A stretch of 61,505 nt of DNA from Ornithinibacillus gellani (GTDB taxonomy: Bacteria; Bacillota; Bacilli; Bacillales; Amphibacillaceae). The stretch is taken from the NCBI RefSeq assembly GCF_003730295.1, contig NZ_QTSZ01000014.1, forward strand, positions 1 through 61,505, read 5' to 3'. Below the pieces are notes generated by a model, which searched no databases, had not been told where the DNA came from, and saw only the letters and a program-made list of their open reading frames with translations. Each line of letters begins with the position of its first letter. The first letter of the stretch is position 1. This document shows positions 34,192-43,393 of this stretch, one piece after another. A program made the translations under genes and the position numbers.

Positions 34192-35047
34192 GTTTATCCT
34201 CCCTTGAATAATACATAATTTCCTCTAAACTTGCCTTCTCGATAATGACCGAATGGCCAAATATTTTTTCTACTTCTGCTACGTTATCTGTTAAAGCTTC
34301 AAATCCATTTGCTGTCTTTTTCACCTTGGTGAAGTATCGTTGTGTGTCACGACCCAATAATTCCGATTCCCCACGAACAATGCCATAATCCGCTTCAATT
34401 TCAATCGATTCCTTCGAAAATAATATTTGGCCATTTTGGATTAACGTAATGTAATCCACAATGGATGTTAAATCATTTAAAATATGGGTAGAAAAAAGGA
34501 TTGTTTTATTTTCGTCCAGCATCACTTCCTGTAATATCTCCATAAATTCTCTCCGAAAGATGGGGTCAAGTCCTGCAGTCGGTTCATCCATGATTAATAA
34601 TTCCGCATGATGGGAAAGCGCAATTGCTAAAGAAACTTTCATTTTCATTCCTTTAGAAAAAGTTTTTAGCTTCTGTCGTAATGGTAATTCGAATTGCTCG
34701 CGATATTGTTGGAATATAGCGTCATCCCAATTAGAATAGCTTGGCGAAATAATCCGCTTCATATCTTGTAAGGTTAAATCTCCATACAGGAGCTCTTCAC
34801 TATATACAAATCCAATCTTCTCCTTTATTTCTTTTTCATTGTTCTGATAGTCCATGCCTAAAATGCGTATCCTACCAGAATCAGGTCGAATTAAATGAAG
34901 GATTAGCTTTATTATAGTTGATTTCCCCGCACCATTGGGTCCAATAAATCCTGTAAAGAAACCCCTTTTCACTTGAAGTGAAACATCCTTCAATTGAAAA
35001 TATGGATAAGATTTATTCACCTGCTCCAGTTCTATCACATTTTCCAT
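34175..35047 (-). CDS. ABC transporter ATP-binding protein
   Basis: A 290-residue ATPase with Walker A GPNGAGKST (about 35-43), the signature FSKGMKMKVSLA (about 133) and Walker B LLIMDEPTAGLDP (about 155). The signature FSKGM instead of LSGGQ is common in BcrA/YtrB-type exporters. Its Shine-Dalgarno GAGGAG is formed by the last codons of the GntR gene. It pairs with the overlapping permease gene. Confidence 0.92.
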   Translation of the reverse strand: MENVIELEQVNKSYPYFQLKDVSLQVKRGFFTGFIGPNGAGKSTIIKLILHLIRPDSGRIRILGMDYQNNEKEIKEKIGFVYSEELLYGDLTLQDMKRIISPSYSNWDDAIFQQYREQFELPLRQKLKTFSKGMKMKVSLAIALSHHAELLIMDEPTAGLDPIFRREFMEILQEVMLDENKTILFSTHILNDLTSIVDYITLIQNGQILFSKESIEIEADYGIVRGESELLGRDTQRYFTKVKKTANGFEALTDNVAEVEKIFGHSVIIEKASLEEIMYYSREDKHASAY

Positions 35048-35053
35048 TTTAAT

Positions 35054-35425
35054 CTACTCCTCATATAAGATAGTTACCCATTCCTTTAGCTCCTGTAGGG
35101 ATAGTCCTACAGCTTTGCTATTAGCAATTACATCTAATATCTTTTCTTCAATTGCTGTCAGTTTCTTTTCTTTCATTACCTCCATGTTTTGCTCGGCTAT
35201 ATAAGATCCCTTGCCAACTATGGAATAAATAAATCCTTCCTTTTCTAGTTCTTCATATGCTCGTTTTGTTGTGATGACACTAATCTGTAAATCCTTTGCC
35301 AATTGTCGCATCGATGGTAATGCATCTCCCTCTTGCAACTCACCAGCGATAATTTTCTCTTTTATTTGATTTTTAATCTGATTATAGATTGATTCCTTAG
35401 ACCGATTGGAAATAAATATATTCAT
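35054..35425 (-). CDS. GntR/YtrA-family repressor of the ABC operon
   Basis: A 123-residue protein with a GntR winged helix (residues 10-75: YNQIKNQIKEKIIAGEL, then LPSMRQLAKDLQISVITTKR) and a short C-terminal helical arm, the size of the YtrA subfamily. These proteins repress their own ABC operon and release it on cell-envelope stress. It is the first gene, ending inside the ribosome binding site of the ATPase gene. Direct ATACAC repeats lie in its promoter. Confidence 0.9.
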   Translation of the reverse strand: MNIFISNRSKESIYNQIKNQIKEKIIAGELQEGDALPSMRQLAKDLQISVITTKRAYEELEKEGFIYSIVGKGSYIAEQNMEVMKEKKLTAIEEKILDVIANSKAVGLSLQELKEWVTILYEE

Positions 35426-35452
35426 ATGTTACTCCCTTTTATTATATTATAT

Positions 35453-35474
35453 ATACACTATATACATTATACAC
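35453..35474. promoter_or_regulatory. Possible operator in the GntR gene promoter
   Basis: ATACAC at 35453-35458, ATACAT at 35462-35467 and ATACAC at 35469-35474 are repeated in the GntR upstream region. TATAAT on the minus strand (35466-35471) overlaps the cluster, a good place for auto-repression. The arrangement only loosely fits known YtrA half-sites (AGTGTA/TACACT). Confidence 0.35.
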
Positions 35475-35562
35475 AATATAAACAACCGCTTTTTTGAAAA
35501 TCACAAAATAATAATGAACTATTAAACAAAATTCCGATACGTCAATTGGTTCTATTTAAGAA

Positions 35563-35593
35563 AAAAACACCACCTCAAAAGGTGATGTTTTTC
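35563..35593 (-). terminator. Terminator of dhaS
   Basis: On the minus strand AACATCACCT-TTTG-AGGTGGTGTT is followed by TTTTTT. Confidence 0.85.
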
Positions 35594-35608
35594 CGTTTAC
35601 ACATTTTT

Positions 35609-37090
35609 TTATTCGTTTAAGTCAATCCACACACTTTTAACTTCTGTATAGTTATTTAATGCATAGGAGCCCATCTCCCGACCAAATCCAGATTCTTTAT
35701 AGCCACCGAATGGAGATGCAGGATCGGTTACATTATAGCAATTTACCCATACAGATCCAGCCTTTAAGCGGTTGGCGACATAATGAGCCTGTCTTAAATT
35801 TTCTGTCCATAAGCCTGCTGCAAGTCCAAATGAGGAATCATTAGCTCGATGGATGATTTCATCTAAATCATCGTATGGCATTGCTACAACAACTGGGCCA
35901 AATATTTCTTCTTGTGCAATCGTCATGCGATCGTCCACATCTGAAAATATTGTTGGTTCTACAAAATAGCCTTTTGTTGTATGACCCCCACCAGTTAGCA
36001 TGGTTGCGCCTTCCTCATTCCCTCTTTGAATATAGTTTACGACCCGTTCTTGTTGTTTTTTCGATACGAGGGGTCCCATTTGGGTATCCGGCAACAATCC
36101 GCTTCCTTGTTTAACACTTTTGGCAAATGAAACCAGGTCTGACATGACATGATCAAATTCTTTTTTCTGAATATATACCCTCGAGCCTGCACTACACACT
36201 TCACCTTGATTCGCCATAATACCGGAAAACACACCTGGGGCAGCCTTCGTTAAATCGGCGTCAGGTAAAATAATATTTGGGGATTTCCCACCTAATTCTA
36301 ACGTGACCCGCTTCATTGTATTTGCAGCCTCTTTCATGATGGCTTTCCCAACCTTGGTTGAACCGGTGAACGCAATCTTATTTACATCCGGATGCTTCAC
36401 AAGCGCATCACCTGCTGTTTCACCAAACCCAGGTACGATCTGAACGACTCCGTCCGGAAATCCTGCTTCCGCCACCAATTTTGCTAAATATAATGCGGAC
36501 AAAGGTGTCTGTTCGGCAGGTTTTAAAATCACTGTACAACCAGTAGCAAGTGCTGGAGCGATTTTCCATGCAGCCATCATTAATGGAAAATTCCATGGGA
36601 TAATTTGTCCAACCACACCAACTGGTTCATGGCGCGTATAATTAAAATAGGAGCCTGAAACAGGTATCGTTTGTCCAACTATTTTCGTAGTCCAGCCTGC
36701 ATAATACTGGAATTGGCCAACTGCATTTGGTATATCATTACCTAACACCTCATGTATCGGCTTTCCATTATCCAGTGAATCGATTTCAGCCAGTTCTTGC
36801 TTATTCGCATCAATCAATTCAGCTAATTTATACATCAATCTCCCACGATCTGCTGCACTCATTTTAGACCATGGACCATCGTCAAATGCACGCTTTGCTG
36901 ATTTGACTGCCCGGTCTACGTCCTCTGCCTGTGCCTCACTCACATGTGCTAATACTTCTCCGTTAGCTGGATTATATGTTTCAAAAGTTTTACCCGATAA
37001 GGAATCTACAAACTTCCCATTGATAAACATTTGCTTTGTACCTTGTAAAAATTGCGTTACCTTTGGAGAGAGCTTGCCATGTTCTGTCAT
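35609..37090 (-). CDS. dhaS: NAD-dependent aldehyde dehydrogenase (DhaS-like)
   Basis: A 493-residue ALDH, close to B. subtilis DhaS (495), oxidising aldehydes to acids with NAD+. The catalytic Cys is C299 in GEVCSAGSRVY, the general base Glu lies in LELGGKSPNI, and the cofactor loop in FTGSTKVGKAI is visible. The ATG at 37088-37090 follows GGAGGATTTTATC; the frame extends 19 codons further without a better site. It stands alone and has its own terminator. Confidence 0.9.
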   Translation of the reverse strand: MTEHGKLSPKVTQFLQGTKQMFINGKFVDSLSGKTFETYNPANGEVLAHVSEAQAEDVDRAVKSAKRAFDDGPWSKMSAADRGRLMYKLAELIDANKQELAEIDSLDNGKPIHEVLGNDIPNAVGQFQYYAGWTTKIVGQTIPVSGSYFNYTRHEPVGVVGQIIPWNFPLMMAAWKIAPALATGCTVILKPAEQTPLSALYLAKLVAEAGFPDGVVQIVPGFGETAGDALVKHPDVNKIAFTGSTKVGKAIMKEAANTMKRVTLELGGKSPNIILPDADLTKAAPGVFSGIMANQGEVCSAGSRVYIQKKEFDHVMSDLVSFAKSVKQGSGLLPDTQMGPLVSKKQQERVVNYIQRGNEEGATMLTGGGHTTKGYFVEPTIFSDVDDRMTIAQEEIFGPVVVAMPYDDLDEIIHRANDSSFGLAAGLWTENLRQAHYVANRLKAGSVWVNCYNVTDPASPFGGYKESGFGREMGSYALNNYTEVKSVWIDLNE

Positions 37091-37274
37091 GATAAAATCC
37101 TCCGTTTCCATAATGTTTTTCAAATGTTCCGTTAATTTTCTGTGCAAAAATCTCTTTGCCCATCCATCACATCTTTATTTGAAAAAACTTCCCCCTTCCG
37201 AAAGACGTTTTCTATTGCAAATATAACATCACTGTAATTAAAATCAACCGGCCCGATGATCATCAAAATCACAT

Positions 37275-37916
37275 CTATAAAGCTTGCAAACTAGTAATAG
37301 CCTGCTTCATATCTTGCTTAAATACATACGATCCCGCAACAAGTACATCTGCGCCAGCTGCTTTACATTGCTTGGCAGTTTCCATATTTACTCCACCATC
37401 TACTTCAATTTGAAAGTCCAGTCCATACCGATCACGTAATTGTGCTACTTCTGCAATTTTATCTAGTGATAGCGCTTGGAACGTTTGTCCACCAAACCCT
37501 TCATCACAAGTAAGTAGCAAAACAACATCTACGAGCTCGAGACAATTTCCCAGCACTTGAACGGGAGTTTCCAGTTTTAAGGCGACCCCTGCTTTTACAC
37601 CACGGGCTTTCATTTCCAATAATGATTTCCTTAAATAAACTGTGCTTTCCGGGTGGATCATCAATAGATCTGCATTTGTTTTTATATAGGCATCCAACAC
37701 GCGTTCCGGTTTATCAACCATAAGATGGACTTCCAAACATAAATCCGTAACCCCTCTGATTGCCTCAATTGTTGGAGGACCCCAGGTGATTGGATTTACA
37801 AATATACCATCCATGATATCGATATGAATGGCATCCGCCCCTGCAACTTCCAGGCGTTGGATATCTTCTGCCAAACGGACATAATCCGCATTTAAAATGG
37901 AAGGTGATACAAGCAT
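37275..37916 (-). CDS. Ribulose-phosphate 3-epimerase-like enzyme of the sugar cassette
   Basis: A 213-residue TIM-barrel protein of the Rpe/AlsE family. Metal and catalytic residues are in LSPSIL-like SPSILNADY, HIDIMDGIFV, EVHLMVDKPE, and EVDGGVN; the phosphate loop is VAGSYVFK. It differs from housekeeping Rpe around residues 60-75 and 140-150, and its position after a PTS operon suggests a special ketose-phosphate such as allulose-6-phosphate. ATG 37916 follows a GTG codon that could also start; GGAAAGG lies upstream. It is the last gene of the PTS operon, 24 bp after EIIC. Confidence 0.85.
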   Translation of the reverse strand: MLVSPSILNADYVRLAEDIQRLEVAGADAIHIDIMDGIFVNPITWGPPTIEAIRGVTDLCLEVHLMVDKPERVLDAYIKTNADLLMIHPESTVYLRKSLLEMKARGVKAGVALKLETPVQVLGNCLELVDVVLLLTCDEGFGGQTFQALSLDKIAEVAQLRDRYGLDFQIEVDGGVNMETAKQCKAAGADVLVAGSYVFKQDMKQAITSLQAL

Positions 37917-37940
37917 CACAATCAACTGCCTTTCCAATGA

Positions 37941-39263
37941 TTACTTAGAAAGATCCTTTGCCACAGACCTTTTGACATAGAAGCCGATTGGAATCGTGAT
38001 AAGAATCATGATGATAATCCCGATATAACCAATTCGTCCAATATTCGCGATGATAAAGTCAAATACATTACCATTCCATAGTGCTGTCGTTTGTCCTTTT
38101 ATATCCGTCGCACCACTATTCGCTGCCAGCTTACTAAAGTAAGGTGCAAACCAGCTTGCAATATACAGAACAACAATCATATTGATAATCCCACTAATGA
38201 TTGTCTTCAAGATATTATTACTGTGAATAATGGTTGCCATACAAGTGAAAAATGCTACAAAAGCAAGGTCTCCTAAAGGAAGTACCTTATTCCCAGGCAA
38301 AATAACTGCCAAGATTAAGGTAAGTGGAATAAGCATCGTACCAACGATTTGTGTTGTTGGCAGCCCCAAAGTAAGTGCAGAGTCCAAACCGATGAAAACC
38401 TCTTTACCTTTAAAATGCTTATTAAAGAAGCTTTTAGCAGATTCTGAGATTGGCAGTAAGCCTTCTACGATGATTTTTACCATTCGTGGGAACAGAACAA
38501 TAATAGCTACGACACCCATCAGTAAATTTGTACCATCTACAAAATTATAACCAGCTAACAAGGCCAATATAGTTCCTAAAAACGCACCAATGATGACAGG
38601 ATCACCGAACATCCCAATTTTCCCCTGTAAATAGGATAAATCTAATTTGGAATTACGGAGAAATGGAATTCGATTATATACCTTGTCCAACAAGGCAAAT
38701 AGCGGAACCGTACTTGCTGCATACCCTTGTGGAATTGATATACCATCTACACCTAACATCGTCTGTACCTTTTTCGCCGTATAGTCCGCTGATAATAATG
38801 ACCAGGTTGCTTGGATAAGGCTGGCCCCCATTGCAATAACGATACTCCCTGTCATTAAATGCACAACTGCACCCGTAAATGCATAATGCGAATAATTAAA
38901 GATATCGATATTCATAGTCCTTGTAAAACCTACTACAAGCAGCAGAAGGTTTAATAGAAACACTGCGGGGATGATTAAGGCTCCTACTACAGTGGAAAAA
39001 GCCACACCTGCAGCAGCACCGGAGCCAATATCGATAACTGTCAAATTAAAATCAAAGCGCTTCATAATTTCATTAACTGCGGGTTCCAACACATTGGATA
39101 TGAGAGAAATGGCTAAATTCAAACCAATAAACCCTACTCCAACTGTGATACCACTTCGAATGGAACGTAAAATCCCTTGTCCCAAAATAATACCAATGAT
39201 TATTAAAACAATCGGTACAAAGACAGTTGATCCTAGCGATAGAAAATAATCAATAATCCCCAT
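37941..39263 (-). CDS. Galactitol-type PTS EIIC permease
   Basis: A 440-residue membrane protein with 10-12 hydrophobic segments of the EIIC-GAT/SgcC family, which imports and phosphorylates polyols or sugars with EIIA and EIIB. Typical stretches are GVGFIGLNLAISL near the N-terminus, SHYAFTGAVVHLMTGS, and ATIIHSNNILKT in the C-terminal half. AGGGAGG precedes ATG. The substrate cannot be inferred from sequence; galactitol is only the family name. Confidence 0.9.
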   Translation of the reverse strand: MGIIDYFLSLGSTVFVPIVLIIIGIILGQGILRSIRSGITVGVGFIGLNLAISLISNVLEPAVNEIMKRFDFNLTVIDIGSGAAAGVAFSTVVGALIIPAVFLLNLLLLVVGFTRTMNIDIFNYSHYAFTGAVVHLMTGSIVIAMGASLIQATWSLLSADYTAKKVQTMLGVDGISIPQGYAASTVPLFALLDKVYNRIPFLRNSKLDLSYLQGKIGMFGDPVIIGAFLGTILALLAGYNFVDGTNLLMGVVAIIVLFPRMVKIIVEGLLPISESAKSFFNKHFKGKEVFIGLDSALTLGLPTTQIVGTMLIPLTLILAVILPGNKVLPLGDLAFVAFFTCMATIIHSNNILKTIISGIINMIVVLYIASWFAPYFSKLAANSGATDIKGQTTALWNGNVFDFIIANIGRIGYIGIIIMILITIPIGFYVKRSVAKDLSK

Positions 39264-39277
39264 ACTGGTATTCCTCC

Positions 39278-39562
39278 CTATTTGGATAATATGTTAATAA
39301 TCTTTTCTTTCGCCTCTTCTTCATTTACACCGATTAAAAATGGTGTACCAACTACGATTGGTGTTTTGTACTTCGTCTCATCCAGTTTCATCGAGGTCAC
39401 AAAGAGATCGGCCTTGCCGTCGTATGAATCCAGTTCATATATTTGTGATTGTGATATGGAAAAATCTATACCTGCCTCCTGCAAAATTCCTTGTACCTTC
39501 TCCAATATCATGGTTGATGTTGCCAAACCCGCTCCACATGCAATAACGACTCTTTTTGTCAT
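39278..39562 (-). CDS. Galactitol-type PTS EIIB component
   Basis: A 94-residue EIIB of the GatB/SgcB type with the phospho-accepting cysteine near the N-terminus in VVIACGAGLATSTMI. The ATG at 39560-39562 was chosen because AAGGAG lies 8 nt upstream. It transfers phosphate from EIIA to the sugar at EIIC. It lies 14 bp before the EIIC gene and 17 bp after the EIIA gene. Confidence 0.9.
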   Translation of the reverse strand: MTKRVVIACGAGLATSTMILEKVQGILQEAGIDFSISQSQIYELDSYDGKADLFVTSMKLDETKYKTPIVVGTPFLIGVNEEEAKEKIINILSK

Positions 39563-39579
39563 CTTTCTCGCTCCTTCTT

Positions 39580-40041
39580 TCAATGATTTGTTTTGTTAAA
39601 ATGCTGTTGCATAAAATTTGTTAATTCATCCTTTGAAGTGACATTTAAGATGGACTGGATAATCGTCTCCTGTTGGAGCAATTGACTGATTTTCTGTAGA
39701 ATTTCAAGATGCTCCTCACTGTTGTTCAAAATCAGTCCAAATACCAAATCTACCTCAATCGGTTCCAGGTTCTCGATGTTTTTAAAGGTTATGGATTGTT
39801 CCGGTTTGATGACGACTAACTTTTCCGTTTTAGCATACATTGCTTCTGTGTGAACGATAGCAACATTCATATCCTGTAACTGCAGTCCTGTCGGAAATTC
39901 TTTCTCCCTTTTTTTAATTGCATCTCTAAACCCTTCGGTAACATAGTCTTTCTTTTCTAATCGATCGGCCATAAAGTCAAAAAGTTCATTTTGGTCTAAG
40001 ACAGGCAGATTATAGAAAACTAAGTCTGTTTCCACATACAT
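39580..40041 (-). CDS. PTS EIIA component (mannitol/fructose-type fold)
   Basis: A 153-residue EIIA of the PTS_EIIA_2 family with its active histidine (about H64) in VAIVHTEAMYA, and the expected FPTGLQL segment before it. It receives phosphate from HPr, encoded in this window as ptsH. ATTGGAGG lies before ATG. It comes directly after the regulator gene (48 bp) and starts the EIIA-EIIB-EIIC-epimerase run. Confidence 0.9.
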   Translation of the reverse strand: MYVETDLVFYNLPVLDQNELFDFMADRLEKKDYVTEGFRDAIKKREKEFPTGLQLQDMNVAIVHTEAMYAKTEKLVVIKPEQSITFKNIENLEPIEVDLVFGLILNNSEEHLEILQKISQLLQQETIIQSILNVTSKDELTNFMQQHFNKTNH

Positions 40042-40089
40042 GATGGTTCCTCCAATATGAATTGATGTACAACAATGTTGTTCGACTTT

Positions 40090-42045
40090 TTACCCTTTAA
40101 ATAAATTCAATAGTGCTTGGGAATTGGTGATATTTTTTATGTCTCTATTTAAGGTTTTTGATTGGATAATATTTTTATATAGATATCCCAATAATTGACG
40201 AATATTGCCGATATCTTTTTCTGCAACTGCCAGCAAAATAATGAAAGATACCTGAGCATCCTCGCTCCATTTTACAGGCTGCTTTGTTGTCATCATCGCA
40301 ATCTTGGTTTCATTCACCATCGCCTGCTGTCCATGTGGCACAGCAATCCACTGTTGGATGATTGTATTTCCAAGCATTTCACGTTCATATACAGATTGCC
40401 TGAACGTATGTTTTACAATGTCATCATCTTCTAGGCGATCAAGCATATGGTCCAAACAGGCGTCTTTTGAATCCACGTCCTCCTGTAAAAAGATATATCG
40501 TTCATCAAAATAATTGGATGGTTCTACAACTTCCAGCTTATCCGTTTCTTCCTGACGGGTAGAAGAATATTCCAAGTAATAGGAATAGATATTCATTAAA
40601 TCTGCATCTCTCACAAGCGGAGAAACATACACAACAGGACATGCTACCTTTGGTAATTGTACAGATGAAATAATGAAATCAACCTTGGTCAGATTTTCTT
40701 GTTGAAGATACGGCTTTGCAATTAATTTGAAACGAATATTAGCTGGTAACAGTCGCTTGATTCGACTAATAATTAAATCGGAAGTCACAATGCCAGTTTG
40801 ACAAACCACTAGAATGTCCGTCATTTTCACAATCCTTTCCATTGCAACTTGGAAATGGATTGTAATAAATGCCACCTCGTCCTCCGAAAGCTTGATACCG
40901 TATTTCTTTTCAAAGGATTCCATTACATACCAAATCATTCTGAACAAAATGCCATAATTTGTTTTGATTTCTGTTAATAAGGGATTATATACGGCAATGC
41001 CTGATTTCACACGATAAATCATGGGAAACATATGGTAGATTAGCGTATCATACAATTTTTCATCCTTGGTTAGATTGATATCCATTGCAGCGCTAACCTC
41101 CGATATAATATGACGAATATCCTTTGTAAACAGATTTTCAATATATGGATTATTTACCTTTACCTCCACACGATGGGCAAACAATTGATTGCTAATATAA
41201 CGAAGCTCCATTTCCGTAAAGGTAAAGTTTAAAGTTGATGAAATACTGTGACTGATTTGTATCGCTAACGGATAATTGGTTAATTCTGTCGCCCCTTTTA
41301 GATCAACTTTCGGTAATTGCTGAAGATGATGCCCTTGATACGACCGCTCTGTTAAAATGAGTAAGCAAATAAAGAGAGATTTTAAATATTGCTCCGAGAT
41401 TTCACTCCCCAAGACGGAGACCAATTCTTCCATCGCTGCTCGTACTGCTTGAATGGCCTTCCTATCAAATAATGACTCCATATTTTTGGCATAAGAAGCG
41501 ATAGAAAAGTTATGCTGACTTTGTTCAATGACATGATATGCAAAGCGCTTGAGGGTTTTCTGAATATCGATTTCTGTACCTTTAACCCGCGTTCCCTTAA
41601 TGTCTGAGATCAGCGTAACCTCGTCCTTCATCAATCGTTTAATCTTGTCTAAATCCTTGATAATCGAGGTGGAACTGACATATAAATCCAATGACATGGA
41701 TTGATATGTTAAGGTTTGATTTTCCAACAGCAACCATTTGACAATTTGTATTTGTCGATCGAAGGGGGAGTATAATGGCACTTCATCTGGCTGTGTCAGC
41801 TTCCTGATATGTTGACAAAGATTACCGGATGATTGGAGTTCACCAGTGAGCTTTATGCCTTGATTTGGCTTTTTATCAACAACAAGCTCAACAGATTGGA
41901 ATATCCCCTCCAGCTTCGCTAAATCATTAAAGATTGTTCTTTCAGATACTTCTAGAAGATCTGCATAATATTTTGCAGGTGCATATCCTTGTTTGCTGGC
42001 CATTAACTCTATTAGCTTTGCTTGTCGAGTTGTAATATCAAACAA
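40090..42045 (-). CDS. PRD-containing transcription activator of the sugar cassette
   Basis: A 651-residue MtlR/LicR-type regulator. Domains in order: HTH (about 6-60, ASKQGYAPAKYYADLLEVSE region), a second winged helix (about 85-150), two PRD domains (about 180-290 and 295-400), an EIIB-like domain with Cys about 415 in VVCQTGIV, and an EIIA_2 domain with His about 572 in IAVPHGQQA. Such proteins switch on PTS operons when phosphorylated by HPr and not by EIIB. TTG 42045 follows GAGGAAGTG; a more upstream ATG has no clear site. It lies between the aldolase-TIM-YjbQ genes and the PTS genes, all on one strand. Confidence 0.88.
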   Translation of the reverse strand: MFDITTRQAKLIELMASKQGYAPAKYYADLLEVSERTIFNDLAKLEGIFQSVELVVDKKPNQGIKLTGELQSSGNLCQHIRKLTQPDEVPLYSPFDRQIQIVKWLLLENQTLTYQSMSLDLYVSSTSIIKDLDKIKRLMKDEVTLISDIKGTRVKGTEIDIQKTLKRFAYHVIEQSQHNFSIASYAKNMESLFDRKAIQAVRAAMEELVSVLGSEISEQYLKSLFICLLILTERSYQGHHLQQLPKVDLKGATELTNYPLAIQISHSISSTLNFTFTEMELRYISNQLFAHRVEVKVNNPYIENLFTKDIRHIISEVSAAMDINLTKDEKLYDTLIYHMFPMIYRVKSGIAVYNPLLTEIKTNYGILFRMIWYVMESFEKKYGIKLSEDEVAFITIHFQVAMERIVKMTDILVVCQTGIVTSDLIISRIKRLLPANIRFKLIAKPYLQQENLTKVDFIISSVQLPKVACPVVYVSPLVRDADLMNIYSYYLEYSSTRQEETDKLEVVEPSNYFDERYIFLQEDVDSKDACLDHMLDRLEDDDIVKHTFRQSVYEREMLGNTIIQQWIAVPHGQQAMVNETKIAMMTTKQPVKWSEDAQVSFIILLAVAEKDIGNIRQLLGYLYKNIIQSKTLNRDIKNITNSQALLNLFKG

Positions 42046-42167
42046 TATGAACACTTCCTCATATGCGGTAATTGCACTAATAATCAGAATCATATCACAA
42101 AAGCTCGTTACCGCTTTCATATAAATATTTAATGCTTCCTATTTTAACAGACCTGCAGAAACATCAG

Positions 42168-42680
42168 CTACTCTCCAATGATTTTAATGTGACAAACACG
42201 GTCGCGCACCCGAAGCTGATCCCAATCGATAAAATATATATAACCAACGAGCCCAATTTGCAGGGAGCCTTCTTCGATTACAAATGTTTCACTTGTTCCT
42301 AGTAATGTGCTCTTTAAATGTGCATCCGTATTTAGCATTGTATAAGCTTCCGGGCTAATTTTCCCCTTAAAGTCTTCCAGTCCCACTCTTATATGCTCCG
42401 GTCCAGGATGATGATATTGCCCTTGAGTTTTACATTGGGGAATCAGTTGATCCAGTAGATCATTCAAGTCCAATTGAAGATAATCATAGCCATAAAAATC
42501 CGTATCATAAGATAATTCTTCAAAGATTACGGAACAGGTTGTATGTGGGGATGCAACGACACATATTCCTTCCTTGATTCCACTTTTCAGAACATGTTCT
42601 TTTACTTGTTCTGTAATTTCATGATAAGTAACACGATTCCCCTTAGAGGTAAGCGTCAATTTCCCAGTATATACAGCCAT
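42168..42680 (-). CDS. YjbQ/UPF0047 family protein
   Basis: A 170-residue protein of the UPF0047 family, longer than the usual 130-140. Family features are VVASPHTTCSVIFEE (residues 42-56) and YHHPGPEHIRVGLEDF, with His residues that may bind metal. E. coli YjbQ shows weak thiamine-phosphate synthase activity, but the physiological function is open. The Shine-Dalgarno AGGAGG is formed by the last codons of the TIM-like gene, so it is firmly part of the sugar operon, suggesting a sugar-phosphate role. Confidence 0.8.
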   Translation of the reverse strand: MAVYTGKLTLTSKGNRVTYHEITEQVKEHVLKSGIKEGICVVASPHTTCSVIFEELSYDTDFYGYDYLQLDLNDLLDQLIPQCKTQGQYHHPGPEHIRVGLEDFKGKISPEAYTMLNTDAHLKSTLLGTSETFVIEEGSLQIGLVGYIYFIDWDQLRVRDRVCHIKIIGE

Positions 42681-42683
42681 GTT

Positions 42684-43373
42684 CTACCTCCTGTCATGTT
42701 TAAAAGCTGCTGTAGCCTTCACCATATTTTCCATCATTTGTATTGGATTGTCTGCCTTTACAATCCCACTTGTTACACCAACTCCATCTGCCCCAAGCTG
42801 TAATAGCTCCTCTACATCTGCTGCTGACCGAATCCCTGCACCCTGTTCCACCAACACGTTTGGATTGACTGTTTTGATGGCCTCTATTGTGGAGGTAACG
42901 TATTTACGGTCACTCATTTGCTCTTGACCAATCAATGCAGTCGGTTCTGCCAAGACAATCGTTGGATCAAGTAAAGCAGCAGCTTTTGCTTCAGCAACTG
43001 AATCAGCGCAAACAATGGTTTGGAGATTGTTTTCATATGCACGTCGCACCGTTCGAGCAAGCGATGCAAATGACATAGGATGATCAGCATGGTTTAACAC
43101 AACAGCTTGCACGCCAATATGCGATAAGGATTCGGCAAAAACCCGTCCCATGGAATCACCAGGGTTCGTATCGTCCATATGCTGTGAAGTTACCATTAAA
43201 TTCGGGCAGGTGCTTACAATACCAGCTAGTTCAGCAATAGGAGCTGTAAATAAAATGTCTATATCATATGTCTCTGCTAAACGATCCGCTTCCAATGCTA
43301 AATCCTGCAATGCATTTCCATACATAAAACTTTTTGGATTAACTACAAAGAATGGTGCCTTGATGTTTCGAAT
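42684..43373 (-). CDS. Archaeal-type triosephosphate isomerase-like protein with probable ATT start
   Basis: A TIM-barrel isomerase. The first NTG codon (ATG 43325) would remove strand 1 with the catalytic N-x-K motif, which is present in frame upstream as FFVVNPKSF. The only frame position with a good ribosome site is ATT 43371-43373, 8 nt after AGGAGG and 20 nt after the aldolase stop, giving 229 residues. Other features are VVLNHADHP (electrophile His region), VLAEPTALIG (base Glu) and the phosphate loops GAGIRSAADV and GVTSGIVKADNP. It resembles short archaeal TIMs and the tetrulose-phosphate isomerases of erythritol pathways. Confidence 0.78.
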   Translation of the reverse strand: MRNIKAPFFVVNPKSFMYGNALQDLALEADRLAETYDIDILFTAPIAELAGIVSTCPNLMVTSQHMDDTNPGDSMGRVFAESLSHIGVQAVVLNHADHPMSFASLARTVRRAYENNLQTIVCADSVAEAKAAALLDPTIVLAEPTALIGQEQMSDRKYVTSTIEAIKTVNPNVLVEQGAGIRSAADVEELLQLGADGVGVTSGIVKADNPIQMMENMVKATAAFKHDRR

Positions 43374-43393
43374 GGTTTGCTCCTCCTTTCTAT

